Source: Christensenellaceae bacterium (lineage in GTDB: Bacteria > Bacillota > Clostridia > Christensenellales > CAG-138). Taken from it: a stretch of DNA of 64,000 nt. The notes under the pieces were generated by a model that was not told the DNA's origin, made no database searches, and was given only the letters and a program-made list of their open reading frames with translations. Positions 26,359 to 35,236 of this stretch are shown in pieces. The DNA is taken from positions 1-64,000 of the forward strand of contig JAISKB010000007.1 in NCBI GenBank assembly GCA_031261085.1, in the 5' to 3' direction. Each line of letters starts with the position of its first letter. The stretch's first letter is position 1. The position numbers and the translations under genes were made by a program.

Positions 26359-26691
26359 ATGGCGAAGGGCGGTTTTCCGGGTATGGGCGGCATGAACATG
26401 CAGCAGCTCATGAAGCAGGCGCAGCAGATGCAGCAGAACATGTCGGCTATGCAAGAAGAGCTGGCGCTGCGTGAATTTTCATCCAGCGTGGGCGGCGGGG
26501 CGGTAAAGGCCACCGTATATGGCAGCAAGCAGTTCAAAAGCATCCAAATAGATCCGGGCTGTGTCGACCCCGACGATGTGGAAATGCTCTGCGACCTCGT
26601 GCTATCGGCCGTCAACGAGGCGCTTCGCCTGGCGGAAGAAACCATCAGCGATACGATGGGCAAGCTTACCGGCGGCATGGGGCTGGGCTGA
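26359..26691 (+). CDS. YbaB/EbfC family nucleoid-associated protein
   Basis: 110 aa from the ATG that follows GCGGAGG; the frame extends upstream to 26326 but without a binding site. Gly/Met-rich N-terminus ([25 protein letters not shown]) then the conserved [28 protein letters not shown] strand region. It binds DNA as a dimer. The dnaX-ybaB-recR order is conserved widely in bacteria. Confidence 0.93.
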   Translation: MAKGGFPGMGGMNMQQLMKQAQQMQQNMSAMQEELALREFSSSVGGGAVKATVYGSKQFKSIQIDPGCVDPDDVEMLCDLVLSAVNEALRLAEETISDTMGKLTGGMGLG

Positions 26692-26697
26692 TAGAGC

Positions 26698-27285
26698 ATG
26701 GATTCGATTAACGCATTGGTCATGCAGCTTGCCCGCCTGCCCGGCATAGGCACCAAAAGCGCGCAGCGCCTGGCCTACCACCTTTTGGATATACCGGAAT
26801 CCGCCGCTCGGGAGCTGGCGGCCTCCATTAACCACGCGCGGGATACGGTGCGCTATTGCTCCATCTGCGGCAATTATACCGATGTGGAGCCCTGCGCCAT
26901 ATGTACCGACCCAAGCCGCAGTGCGGGCACGCTCTGTGTGGTGCGGGATGCCAAGGATGTGATGGCGCTGGAAAAGATGCGGGAATTCCGCGGGCAATAC
27001 CATGTGCTGCAGGGCACGATTTCCCCGATGGATGGCATAGGGCCTGATGATATCCGCATCAAAGAGCTGCTGGCCCGCGTGGAGGCGGGCGGCGTGCAGG
27101 AGGTCATATTGGCCACCAACCCCGATGTAGAGGGGGAAGCCACGGCGGTGTATATCGCGCGGCTGCTCAAGGCCAAGGGGGTGCGGGTCACCCGCATCGC
27201 GCATGGCATACCCATTGGCGGCAACCTCGAATATGTCGATGAGATGACGCTGCTAAAAGCGGTGGAGGGCCGCCGCGAAATGTGA
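26698..27285 (+). CDS. recR: recombination mediator protein RecR
   Basis: 195 aa. Helix-hairpin-helix at the N-terminus (LARLPGIGTKSAQRLAYHLL), four-Cys zinc finger (CSICGNYTDVEPCAIC), then a Toprim domain (LCVVRDAKDVMALE, ATNPDVEGEATAVYIARLL) and the C-terminal GIPIGGNLEYVDEMTL. With RecO and RecF it loads RecA on gapped DNA. It lies six bases after ybaB with no separate strong binding site, so translation is probably coupled. Confidence 0.96.
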   Translation: MDSINALVMQLARLPGIGTKSAQRLAYHLLDIPESAARELAASINHARDTVRYCSICGNYTDVEPCAICTDPSRSAGTLCVVRDAKDVMALEKMREFRGQYHVLQGTISPMDGIGPDDIRIKELLARVEAGGVQEVILATNPDVEGEATAVYIARLLKAKGVRVTRIAHGIPIGGNLEYVDEMTLLKAVEGRREM

Positions 27286-27394
27286 GCAAGGCCCAGGCGC
27301 GCAAAAGTTTTCCAACTATTTTATTCTTATTGCAACCATAGGTTCGCCCCGTTCGTTTTATTCGTGACAGCAGTTTGCAGGGAGGAGGCAAGGC

Positions 27395-28363
27395 ATGAAC
27401 CGTAAAATCAAATTGTTTGCGCTGGCCATATGCATCGCTATGCTCTTTACAAGCTGTGCATTGCCCGCGCATGTGCAAAGCGAAGAGAGCGCGCTCGTGC
27501 AGGCCCGGCAAAATTACCGCAGCGCGGCGCTGGTGGTAAGCGGCATTTGCGAGCGGGAACACATAGATGTAGAGGGTAACCCTTGCTACGACCTATCCAT
27601 CGAGCGGGTGCTGGCCGGCCAAGCCATAGTGGGGGACATCGTACATTGCAACACCGCTATGCAAAACGGCGAGCGCTATCTGCTCTACCTGCAGCAGGGG
27701 GCCGATACGCCCTATGCCGAGGATATGGAAAATTATACCCTGGTCAACGATGAGGTTTGCGCCATTGCGGGCGACCGCGTGCGGGTGGGAGGGCAATCCG
27801 TCGCGCTTTCTGAATTGCTGCGGGATATGGCCAAGCTGGATGCCATCATAAGCGTTCCCTCCGAGGTCTACTATTACGAAACGCTTGCGCCGCTGGTAAA
27901 AGCGGCGGATGATATATTCATTGGGCAGGTCAGCTATGTGCCCCCGCTGCACGATACGCAGTTCCGTTCCCAGTCCAACGGCGCCACGTCGGAGCATACG
28001 CTGCCGGCCAGCATTGTGCAGGTCACGGCGTATGGCGGCATAAAGGGCGCGCTCAAATATGGCGATACGCTGCGGCTGGTATATGCGCCGGCCATGAGCG
28101 CCGATTTGCTCAGCGCCGCCACGCTCACCGCCGTGCGCTATGGCGAGGCCGATGCCCCCGCGCTGCAGGAGGGCGATATATGCCTGTTCTTCATCACGCA
28201 AAGCCCGGATGCCAAGCAGGAGTACTGCTTCCCGGTCAACCCCATGCAGGGGTTTGTGCGCGTGCGCAACAACGAGCTGCAGGCAGGGGCTGTCAACCGC
28301 GCCCTGCGGGATTATGCCGTGCTCGATGATGCCGTAAACGCAATCCGCGCGGCATTGCGGTAA
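27395..28363 (+). CDS. predicted lipoprotein of unknown function
   Basis: 322 aa preceded by GGGAGGAGG. Signal peptide with lipobox MLFTSC (Cys about residue 21). The rest seems to hold two similar halves. Each has a strand-rich segment followed by a flow-like motif: GDIVHCNTAMQNGERYLLYLQQG in the first, GDTLRLVYAP and LQEGDICLFFITQSP in the second. This pattern suggests a repeated beta-barrel (OB-like) unit, by appearance only. No family name is offered. It stands alone between recR and a terminator. Confidence 0.75.
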   Translation: MNRKIKLFALAICIAMLFTSCALPAHVQSEESALVQARQNYRSAALVVSGICEREHIDVEGNPCYDLSIERVLAGQAIVGDIVHCNTAMQNGERYLLYLQQGADTPYAEDMENYTLVNDEVCAIAGDRVRVGGQSVALSELLRDMAKLDAIISVPSEVYYYETLAPLVKAADDIFIGQVSYVPPLHDTQFRSQSNGATSEHTLPASIVQVTAYGGIKGALKYGDTLRLVYAPAMSADLLSAATLTAVRYGEADAPALQEGDICLFFITQSPDAKQEYCFPVNPMQGFVRVRNNELQAGAVNRALRDYAVLDDAVNAIRAALR

Positions 28364-28388
28364 CCGCATAAAACATAATATGGCATAC

Positions 28389-28416
28389 AAAAACGCACCT
28401 TTCGGGGTGCGTTCTT
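28389..28416 (+). terminator. terminator after the lipoprotein gene
   Basis: AACGCACC pairs with GGTGCGTT around TTTCGG, followed by CTTC. Confidence 0.7.
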
Positions 28417-28460
28417 CAATAAAAGCGCAAGGCAACTTCTATTTTAAACGGGCTGCACAA

Positions 28461-28530
28461 AACGTTCACTTACATTATACCGATGCTTTTGCTATAATAA
28501 TAAACCAATACGCAACGCTCGGTGAACGTT
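28461..28530 (+). promoter_or_regulatory. promoter enclosed by a 9-bp inverted repeat
   Basis: TTACAT (28470-28475), 17-bp spacer, TATAAT (28493-28498). AACGTTCAC (28461-28469) abuts the -35 box and its exact inverse GTGAACGTT lies at 28522-28530 in the leader. The arrangement suits a repressor that binds both sides of the promoter. Confidence 0.55.
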
Positions 28531-28554
28531 GAATTTTAAACAAAGGGATTTTTT

Positions 28555-30399
28555 ATGAAACATTACAGCAGGTTTTTATCGCTGCTATTGGCGGCGGCAA
28601 TATCCTTAAGCGCCCTTACGGGGTGCGGCGCGGCAACGGGCGCACAAGAGGTTCCCGCCGCAACGGCGCAGCCCGTGCAGGAGAGCGATGCGCCAGCGGA
28701 GGTTACCCTGCCCAGTACGGCTGCGGCTGTGGATTTGAACGCCGCGTGGGATAGCGAAACCGCCACCAAAATAACCTTGGAGGGCGCCTCCATCACCATC
28801 GATGGCCCCGGCGCAAAAACGGATCAAAACGTGGTGGCCATCGCGGCCCCGGGCACCTATGTGGTCAGCGGTTCACTGCCCGATGGACAGCTTGCGATTG
28901 CGGCAAAAAAGACGGATGTAATCCATCTGGTGCTGTGCGGCGTGGAGATTACAAACAAAAGCGGCGCGGCAATCTACGCTTCCAAATGCGGCAAACTGGT
29001 CATCACGCTGGCGGAGGGCACGCAAAATACGCTCACGGATGGTGGGAGCGCGTTCGCCTATGCGAACGTTTCGGAGGAGGAGCCGAATGCGGCGCTCTTT
29101 TGCAAGGATGATTTGACGATTAACGGCGCGGGCTCTCTAGCCGTGCACGCCGGCTTCCATAACGGCATAGGCACAAAGGATAACTTGATTATAGCGGGCG
29201 GCGTTTTTGACATAGACGCGGCAAACCACGGCCTGCGCGGCAACGATTCCGTCACCATATTGGGCGGGGACTTCACCATACGCGCCGGCAACGACGGCAT
29301 ACAAACCAACAACGGGGAGGATGCGGCGAAGGGCTCCATACTCATCGAAGGCGGCAGGCTTGCAATCACCGCCGCGCATGATGGCATACAGAGTGAAAAC
29401 GGCTTGTTCATTTTGGGCGGGGCGTTCAACATCACAGCCGGCGGCGGTGCCGCTGCCGCACCCCCAACATCGGCCGATGCGCAGCCGGGCGGCTACAGGG
29501 GCTTCACACCGCCAACCAGCGATGACGCTGCGCCCGCTGCGGCCGCGGATGCGGAAACGGGCAGCTACAAAGGCCTTAAGGCGGTAAACGCAATCGAAAT
29601 ATCCGCGGGCACATTCGATATCGACAGCGCGGATGACGCGGTGCATGCAAACGGCGATATTGCGATTCGCGGCGGCGAGTTTACGCTTGCATCGGGCGAT
29701 GACGGCATGCATGCGGATGGTACGTTAACCATAAGCGGCGGGAGCGTCAACGTCCTGCAATCCTACGAGGGGTTAGAAAGTGCCAATATCGATATTTCGG
29801 CCGGAACGATCGTCGTTATGGCATCGGATGACGGAATCAACGCGGCGGGCGGCGCCGATGCCAACATAGGGGGCGGCCGTTTTGGCGCCGACAGCTTTGC
29901 GGCGGGCGCCCCATACGGCATCGTGTTGACCGGCGGCGAAATCACCATATACAGCGGCAGCGATGGAATCGACTCCAACGGAACGCTGGAGGTTAGCGGC
30001 GGAACCATCGCGGTTTTCGTCAATGCGCTGCGCGATGGCGACGCCACGGATGTGGACAGCGGCGGCAGCATACCGCCGGCGCTCTATGGTTCTTATGCGG
30101 TGAAGGCAGGTGTAAATATCGCGGTGGACGACCTGTGGAGCATAACGCCGGCTGCGGACGCGACCGCCTTTTGCCTTATGATACCCGGCATCGTGAACGG
30201 GCAAAGCTATCAAATCACCGCGGATGGCGCGCCGCTTGCAACCGTAGCTGCCACAACGACCATACAGGGCATGATGATGGGCGGCGGGAACGCCGGCGGC
30301 TGGGGCGGCGGCCAAGCGCCGGAGGCAGGCTTTGGCGGCGAGCGACCGCCCTCTGATGGCGCCAGGCCCGGGCGCGGGAAAGCGCCCGCGCAGCCTTAA
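28555..30399 (+). CDS. carbohydrate-binding beta-helix lipoprotein (Cthe_2159/DUF4353-like)
   Basis: 614 aa. Signal peptide with lipobox ALTGC (Cys about residue 23), Ala/Pro-rich linker, then from about residue 85 many short parallel beta-helix turns: GGDFTIRAGNDGIQTNNGED, GGRLAITAAHDGIQSENG, GGEFTLASGDDGMHADGTLTISGG. The repeated GxDGI turns carry Asp and are calcium-site-like, as in the polysaccharide-binding Cthe_2159 family. A low-complexity insert at about residues 300-340 interrupts the helix, and the C-terminus is Gly/Met/Pro-rich (MMMGGGNAGGWGGGQ). It is probably anchored outside the cell and binds acidic plant or host glycans. Confidence 0.8.
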   Translation: MKHYSRFLSLLLAAAISLSALTGCGAATGAQEVPAATAQPVQESDAPAEVTLPSTAAAVDLNAAWDSETATKITLEGASITIDGPGAKTDQNVVAIAAPGTYVVSGSLPDGQLAIAAKKTDVIHLVLCGVEITNKSGAAIYASKCGKLVITLAEGTQNTLTDGGSAFAYANVSEEEPNAALFCKDDLTINGAGSLAVHAGFHNGIGTKDNLIIAGGVFDIDAANHGLRGNDSVTILGGDFTIRAGNDGIQTNNGEDAAKGSILIEGGRLAITAAHDGIQSENGLFILGGAFNITAGGGAAAAPPTSADAQPGGYRGFTPPTSDDAAPAAAADAETGSYKGLKAVNAIEISAGTFDIDSADDAVHANGDIAIRGGEFTLASGDDGMHADGTLTISGGSVNVLQSYEGLESANIDISAGTIVVMASDDGINAAGGADANIGGGRFGADSFAAGAPYGIVLTGGEITIYSGSDGIDSNGTLEVSGGTIAVFVNALRDGDATDVDSGGSIPPALYGSYAVKAGVNIAVDDLWSITPAADATAFCLMIPGIVNGQSYQITADGAPLATVAATTTIQGMMMGGGNAGGWGGGQAPEAGFGGERPPSDGARPGRGKAPAQP

Positions 30400-30444
30400 C
30401 GGTAAAGGAGAAATGCTCGCAATTCGACACCCATCATAAATAAA

Positions 30445-30483
30445 AGAGGCTGTGGCGTAAAACCGCCCCGGCCTCTGTTTTTG
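30445..30483 (+). terminator. terminator of the beta-helix gene
   Basis: AGAGGC pairs with GCCTCT, with an inner GGCG/CGCC stem, followed by GTTTTTG. Confidence 0.7.
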
Positions 30484-30543
30484 TGGCGTCGTATAAAGCG
30501 CTGCGGCCCCTGCGAACGCAGGCTTGCCAAAATAATTTTGGCT

Positions 30544-31905
30544 TTAGAATACCCGCTTGGCCCAGCGGAAATTATCCTCGCTCCACTGGCTCCAGCTGCT
30601 TATGATGACCCGGCCCGCCGAGGAAGAGGCGTGGATGTACTTGTTGCCGCCCAAATAGATGGCGGCATGGCCGATATCCGAAGCGCTGGTGTAGTTGGTG
30701 AAGAACAGCAGGTCGCCCCGCTGCAGGCTGCTCCGGCTCTCGATGGTTTGCCAGCTGCTGACGCGGGCAAAGTTGCGGGCGCTCATGCGGCCTATCTTCA
30801 CGCCCGCGCTGCGCAGGCTGAAGTACAGCAGACCAGAGCAATCGAAGCTGCTGGGGCCTTCATCGGCCAGTACATAGGGGCAGCCTTCCACGCTTTGCGC
30901 CGTCGCGATCATAGCCTCTACCCCAGAGCCCTGCACCGCGATGCCGCCCGAATCGGAACCGCTCCAGCTGCCGCCCGATGCCGTGGGTTCGGGCTCGGGC
31001 AGGAAGAATGCGTTTCCATCCGGCGTGGCGGCAGCCGAAGGCTTTTGGGTGGAGGATGCCTTGGGCGTAGCGGTGGGCTTGGCCGTTGCCTTGGGGGTAG
31101 CGGTAGGCTTGGGCGTGGGCTTGGGGGTGGGTGAAGGCGTGGGCGTTGGATCCACCTTGGGCCGCGCCGCCGAGGAATATAGCACGTTGCGGGTCGCCTG
31201 ATCGGCTACGCCGGTGGCGGTCAGCTTGTTTTTTGTTTGGAATGCGGATAGCGCGCTCTGCGTGGCCGCGCCAAAGTATCCGTTGGTCTTTTCGGCATAA
31301 TAGCCCAGGTCGCCCAGCTGGTTTTGCAGGCGCGCCACATCGTTGCCCGCATCGCCCTGCTCGAGCTTGTAAGGCAACGCGGTGTCCGAAAACAGAAGCT
31401 CCTGCGTCAGCGCATCCGCCACGCCGGTTTCCACCATGTGATGCACGCGCTGGAACCGTTTGACGGATTCTTCCATAGAAGCGCCAAAGTGGTCGGAAGG
31501 CTCGTCCCCCTCGAGGTACTCCAGCTCCATCAGCCTTATCTGCAGGTCGGATACGATGTCGCTGGTATCGCCCTGCTGCAGCGGGGCATAGGCATCGGCC
31601 AGCGTGCGGGCTGTGCCGCTTTGCACCGCCGGGGCGGCAGGCGCGGCGACCTGCGCAACGGCTATCGGCGTGGGGGTGGGCGCCTCGGCCAGCACCGGCT
31701 GATACGCGGGGGTGAAGGGGGGCGGGGGCGCCGCCACGTTAAACAGCAGCGGTATGCCTATGAAGGCGCATCCCGCTATGCCCAGCACGCAGAGCACGGG
31801 CAGCTGAAACCGCCGCAAAAAGCTTGCGCGCGGTACGGCGGCAGGCTGCGGCTGGGTGGGTATGTCCTTTTGAGCAGCGCGCGCTGCGGGGGTGTTTGTA
31901 CGCAT
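30544..31905 (-). CDS. peptidoglycan hydrolase: two PG-binding repeats plus NlpC/P60
   Basis: 453 aa. One membrane anchor near residues 34-55 (LPVLCVLGIAGCAFIGIPLLF) makes it a type II or uncleaved secreted protein. Residues about 105-175 and 178-245 are two peptidoglycan-binding domain 1 repeats (LQIRLMELEYLEGD, VARLQNQLGDLGYYAEKTNGYFGAATQSAL). A Pro/Thr-rich spacer of TPKPTATPKA type follows. The C-terminal NlpC/P60 domain has SSFDCSGLLYFSLRSAG (catalytic Cys), and IGHAAIYLGGNKYIHAS supplies the catalytic His. It cleaves cell-wall stem peptides. A single gene, read opposite to both neighbours. Confidence 0.93.
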   Translation of the reverse strand: MRTNTPAARAAQKDIPTQPQPAAVPRASFLRRFQLPVLCVLGIAGCAFIGIPLLFNVAAPPPPFTPAYQPVLAEAPTPTPIAVAQVAAPAAPAVQSGTARTLADAYAPLQQGDTSDIVSDLQIRLMELEYLEGDEPSDHFGASMEESVKRFQRVHHMVETGVADALTQELLFSDTALPYKLEQGDAGNDVARLQNQLGDLGYYAEKTNGYFGAATQSALSAFQTKNKLTATGVADQATRNVLYSSAARPKVDPTPTPSPTPKPTPKPTATPKATAKPTATPKASSTQKPSAAATPDGNAFFLPEPEPTASGGSWSGSDSGGIAVQGSGVEAMIATAQSVEGCPYVLADEGPSSFDCSGLLYFSLRSAGVKIGRMSARNFARVSSWQTIESRSSLQRGDLLFFTNYTSASDIGHAAIYLGGNKYIHASSSAGRVIISSWSQWSEDNFRWAKRVF

Positions 31906-32069
31906 AAGGCAAAAGCATATCTTTCAAATTTTGTCTAATTATAGCATATGTTATTTTATTGTGTCTAATGAACATTTTGTGTTCAGCGGCGCAAAATATT
32001 CATTCGCAAGCGCGGGCAATATGGTATACTGTAAAATTGATTGGATATGTTTTTAAAGGAGACTGCCCC

Positions 32070-34001
32070 ATGGCGCTACTGGCCGCGCGCTCTATCGCAA
32101 AAAGCTTTGCGGCGCGCACGTTGTTTGAAGATGTCAGCTTCGAAATTGCCCCGCACGATAAGGCGGGGCTGGTGGGCGTGAACGGTTGCGGCAAAACCAC
32201 GCTGTTCCAGCTGCTCACGGGGGCGCTCCCGCCCGATGCGGGGGAAATATACCGCGGCCGGGAAACCAAGCTGGGCACGGTGCAGCAAATCGTAGAAACC
32301 ACCGGCGATACGCTGCTGGGCTACACGCTGCACGCGTCGGCGCAGCTACAGCGCATAGAGCAGGAGTTGGAGCGCGTTGCGGGCGCCATATCCGCCGCCG
32401 GGCTGATGGAAGCGGATAAGCTGGTTTTGCGCCAAAGCGCCCTGCAGGAGCGCTATGAGGCAGAGGGCGGGCTGACCTACCGCAGCCGCACGCGCAGCAC
32501 GCTGCTGGGTCTGGGCTTTAGCGAAGCCGAGCTGGAGCAGCCGCTTGGCACCATGAGCGGCGGGCAGCGCAACAAGGCGCAGCTGGCGCGGCTGCTGCTG
32601 AGCGATGCCAACCTGCTGCTGCTCGATGAGCCCACCAACCATTTGGATATGGACAGCGTGCGTTTTTTAGAGGATTTTTTGCGCGCCTATAACGGGGCGT
32701 TTATCGTTATTTCGCATGACAGGTATTTTTTGGACAGGGTGACGGAGCGCACCCTGGAGCTTAAGCATGGGCGGCTCACCTCCACTTTGGGCAACTATTC
32801 CCGGCATATGGAGCTGACCTCCACCGGCAACGAGATTTTGCGGCGGCACTATGCGAACCAAAAAAAAGAGATACGCCGCCTGGAGGGTGTGATTGAACAG
32901 CAAAAACGCTGGAATCAGGCGCGCAATTATGTGACGATAGAATCCAAGCGCAAGCAAATCGAACGGCTGAAGGCCGAGCTCGTTGCGCCCGAAGCGGATA
33001 CGGCCTCCATACGGTTTCGGTTTGCCGCCAAAGCGGTATCCGGCAACGATGTGCTGCTGTGCAGCGGCCTGCGAAAAGCTTACGACAGGCAGCTGTTTGA
33101 AGGCGTTTCCTTCAACATTTATCGCGGCGAGCGCGTGTTTTTGCTGGGAGCGAACGGCTGCGGCAAAACCACCCTGCTGCGGCTTATCATGGGCAAAGAA
33201 ACGCCGGATGCGGGCAGCATACGCCTAGGCGCCAATATACAGCCCGGCTATTATGAGCAGACCATGGATTCCCTGCAGCCCGGCTGCAGCGCGCTGGAGG
33301 AGATACAAAACGCCTACCCGCATATGGATGCGGGGGCGGTGCGCGCCGCGCTGGCGGCATTTTTGCTCACGGGGGATGATGTGTTCAAGCGTGTGGCGAC
33401 GCTTTCGGGCGGCGAAAAAGCGCGTATACAGCTGCTCAAGCTCATGCTCAGCGGCGCAAACCTGCTGCTGCTCGATGAACCCACCAACCATTTGGATATC
33501 GATTCCCGCGATGCGCTCGAGCGCGCGCTGGAAAGCTATGACGGCACGCTGTTTATCGTCACGCATGACCGTTACCTCGTAAACCAAATGGCGGATCGCA
33601 TACTCTACCTGGATGAGACGGGGCTCACGGCCTATGTGGGCGGGTATGATGATTTTCTCGCCGCGCAAGCGTCGCCGGGCGATAGCGCCGCCCTCCTCCC
33701 CGCAGCGCAAGAGGAACCTGCCCCGGATGCGGGCCGCGGCAGCTACCGCGCGCAAAAGGAGCGGCAGGGCGCCATCAACCGCGCCACGGGCGAGCTGCGC
33801 CGGGCGGAAGAGCGGGTTACCCGCGCCGAAATCGAGCTGCATGACCTGCAGGAGCTGCTCGCTTCCCCTGCGGTCGCCTCGGATTATCTGCGCTCACAGG
33901 AGCTGGCCGATCAGGCCGACTTAAAGCAGTGCGAGCTGGATGCGCTCTATGCGGCATGGGAGCAGGCGCAGGCCGCGCTCGATGCGCTGGAGGGCGAATA
34001 G
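32070..34001 (+). CDS. ABC-F family ATPase
   Basis: 643 aa from MALLAARSIAKSF at 32070, after AAAGGAG; the in-frame extension to 31959 is not protein-like. Two nucleotide-binding domains on one chain and no membrane segment, so it acts on ribosomes rather than as a transporter. First Walker A is GVNGCGKTTLF, signature MSGGQRNKAQLARLLL, DEPTNHLD. Second Walker A is GANGCGKTTLLRL, signature LSGGEKARIQLLKL, DEPTNHLDIDS. The linker between domains (ANQKKEIRRLEGVIEQQKRWNQARNY) is the P-site-tRNA interaction motif region. The charged coiled-coil C-terminus resembles the YdiF/Uup group. Confidence 0.92.
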   Translation: MALLAARSIAKSFAARTLFEDVSFEIAPHDKAGLVGVNGCGKTTLFQLLTGALPPDAGEIYRGRETKLGTVQQIVETTGDTLLGYTLHASAQLQRIEQELERVAGAISAAGLMEADKLVLRQSALQERYEAEGGLTYRSRTRSTLLGLGFSEAELEQPLGTMSGGQRNKAQLARLLLSDANLLLLDEPTNHLDMDSVRFLEDFLRAYNGAFIVISHDRYFLDRVTERTLELKHGRLTSTLGNYSRHMELTSTGNEILRRHYANQKKEIRRLEGVIEQQKRWNQARNYVTIESKRKQIERLKAELVAPEADTASIRFRFAAKAVSGNDVLLCSGLRKAYDRQLFEGVSFNIYRGERVFLLGANGCGKTTLLRLIMGKETPDAGSIRLGANIQPGYYEQTMDSLQPGCSALEEIQNAYPHMDAGAVRAALAAFLLTGDDVFKRVATLSGGEKARIQLLKLMLSGANLLLLDEPTNHLDIDSRDALERALESYDGTLFIVTHDRYLVNQMADRILYLDETGLTAYVGGYDDFLAAQASPGDSAALLPAAQEEPAPDAGRGSYRAQKERQGAINRATGELRRAEERVTRAEIELHDLQELLASPAVASDYLRSQELADQADLKQCELDALYAAWEQAQAALDALEGE

Positions 34002-34008
34002 ATCTTCA

Positions 34009-34515
34009 CTACCCCGCATACCCCAAATCCTGCAGCAACCGCCCCAGCACGCGCAGGCGTTCGCTGAGCATTTCATCATCCTTGGCCAGCGCATCCACCA
34101 ATAAGCGCACATCGTCGTCGATGAATTCGTTGTCGGTGCAAATCTCCACGGTCATGGCGTCGCCCTGCAAGCCGATGCGGTCTATCTGCGTGTTCGCCGG
34201 GTCATACCCTTTGGGGAAGCGGTAGCTGTCGCCAAAAAACTGCTTGGTGCGGCAAAACAATATGCACAGGTCGAGCAGCCGGTGTATGGGCAGCTCCTCG
34301 CAAAGCCGGCTCCAACGGTCCCCGGCGGTACGCCAAACCTTGGCGCTTATATCCGTTTTGCCGTGCGCGTTCCACTGCGCCAGCCCAATGGAAAGCCCCT
34401 GCGTATCGGTATGATAGGCTTGGCGTCCATCGAGATTGCCATAGTTTTGCACCGCCACCACGGGCTTGTGCTTAAGATGCGTGGGTATTCTGCGGGTATC
34501 CTGTGTTTGCTCCAT
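34009..34515 (-). CDS. DUF6530-like protein
   Basis: 168 aa. The N-terminal THLKHKPVVAVQNYGNLDGRQAYHTDTQGLSIGLAQWN and AKVWRTAGDRWSRLCEELPIHRLLDLCILFCR match, from memory, proteins labelled DUF6530. No catalytic motif or membrane segment is evident, and the C-terminal third is helical and acidic. Convergent with the ABC-F gene, only seven bases apart. Function unknown. Confidence 0.65.
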   Translation of the reverse strand: MEQTQDTRRIPTHLKHKPVVAVQNYGNLDGRQAYHTDTQGLSIGLAQWNAHGKTDISAKVWRTAGDRWSRLCEELPIHRLLDLCILFCRTKQFFGDSYRFPKGYDPANTQIDRIGLQGDAMTVEICTDNEFIDDDVRLLVDALAKDDEMLSERLRVLGRLLQDLGYAG

Positions 34516-34767
34516 CGAAATGAATGCCTCCTAAAATTTATAAACTTTTGTGAGTTCACAAACATTATAAAACGTTATTTGCGGCGTGTCAATGCAAAAA
34601 ATGTACAAAACTGGCAATATTTTATATAAGAACGTGTTTTTTGGATAATAGTTAACACTGCTAACTATTGTCAGTACGGTTGTTTTGCTGTAGAATATAG
34701 AAGCCATATTATGTATAATGGATAAAAAGCGGTAAGAGCGCAACTAAAATAACAAGGAGGTTTACCA
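34516..34767. other. spacer with a palindrome upstream of the asp23-fakA-recG operon
   Basis: AT-rich 252 bases between divergent genes. AATAGTTA (34647-34654) and TAACTATT (34662-34669) form a perfect 8-bp inverted repeat with a 7-base spacer, a candidate operator. A TATAAT-like box lies near 34714. No gene seen. Confidence 0.45.
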
Positions 34768-35127
34768 ATGGCAGGGACGATTGTAAGCGAGCTGGGCAAA
34801 ATCATCATCGGCGAGGATATCATTGCGAATATCGCGGGCTTCGCGGCTACCGAAAACTATGGCGTGGTAGGCATGAGCACCAAAACCGCCGCCGACGCGC
34901 TGCTGCAGTTGGTGGGTAACGACAGCAACCGCAAAAAGGGCGTAAAGGTCAGCTTTTTGGGCGAAGGCGAGCAGGTGGAAATAGACCTGTTCGTAACGAT
35001 GGTATATGGCATATCCTTGGCGGCGGTGGCAAAAAACACCATCGACAACGTGCGCTATCGCGTGGAGGAGCTAACGGGCCTCAAGGTGAGCAGCGTGAAT
35101 ATCCATGTGGAAAACATTACGGCCTAA
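34768..35127 (+). CDS. Asp23/Gls24 family envelope stress protein
   Basis: 119 aa after AAGGAGG. Conserved features are IAGFAATENYGVVGMS, KGVKVSFLGEGEQVEIDLFVTMVYGISLAAVAKNTIDNVRYRVEELTGLKVSSVNIHVENI. Cytosolic or membrane-associated protein. Genes of this kind (YloU) are usually found directly before the FakA-like gene (YloV), as here, implying a shared role in lipid or envelope upkeep. Confidence 0.93.
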   Translation: MAGTIVSELGKIIIGEDIIANIAGFAATENYGVVGMSTKTAADALLQLVGNDSNRKKGVKVSFLGEGEQVEIDLFVTMVYGISLAAVAKNTIDNVRYRVEELTGLKVSSVNIHVENITA

Positions 35128-35236
35128 AGCGGGCCGTCCCTCTCGCGCCACGGCGGTTCCAAAGGCTCACAGGCAGCCATGGCGTATGCATTTATTTCTA
35201 TATTATTTATTTGCCAAACGTGGGCCAGAAAGGGCA

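Noticed and set aside
34009..34515. Assignment of the DUF6530-like protein as an enzyme
   Set aside because: No catalytic motif is visible; only the domain name from memory is offered.
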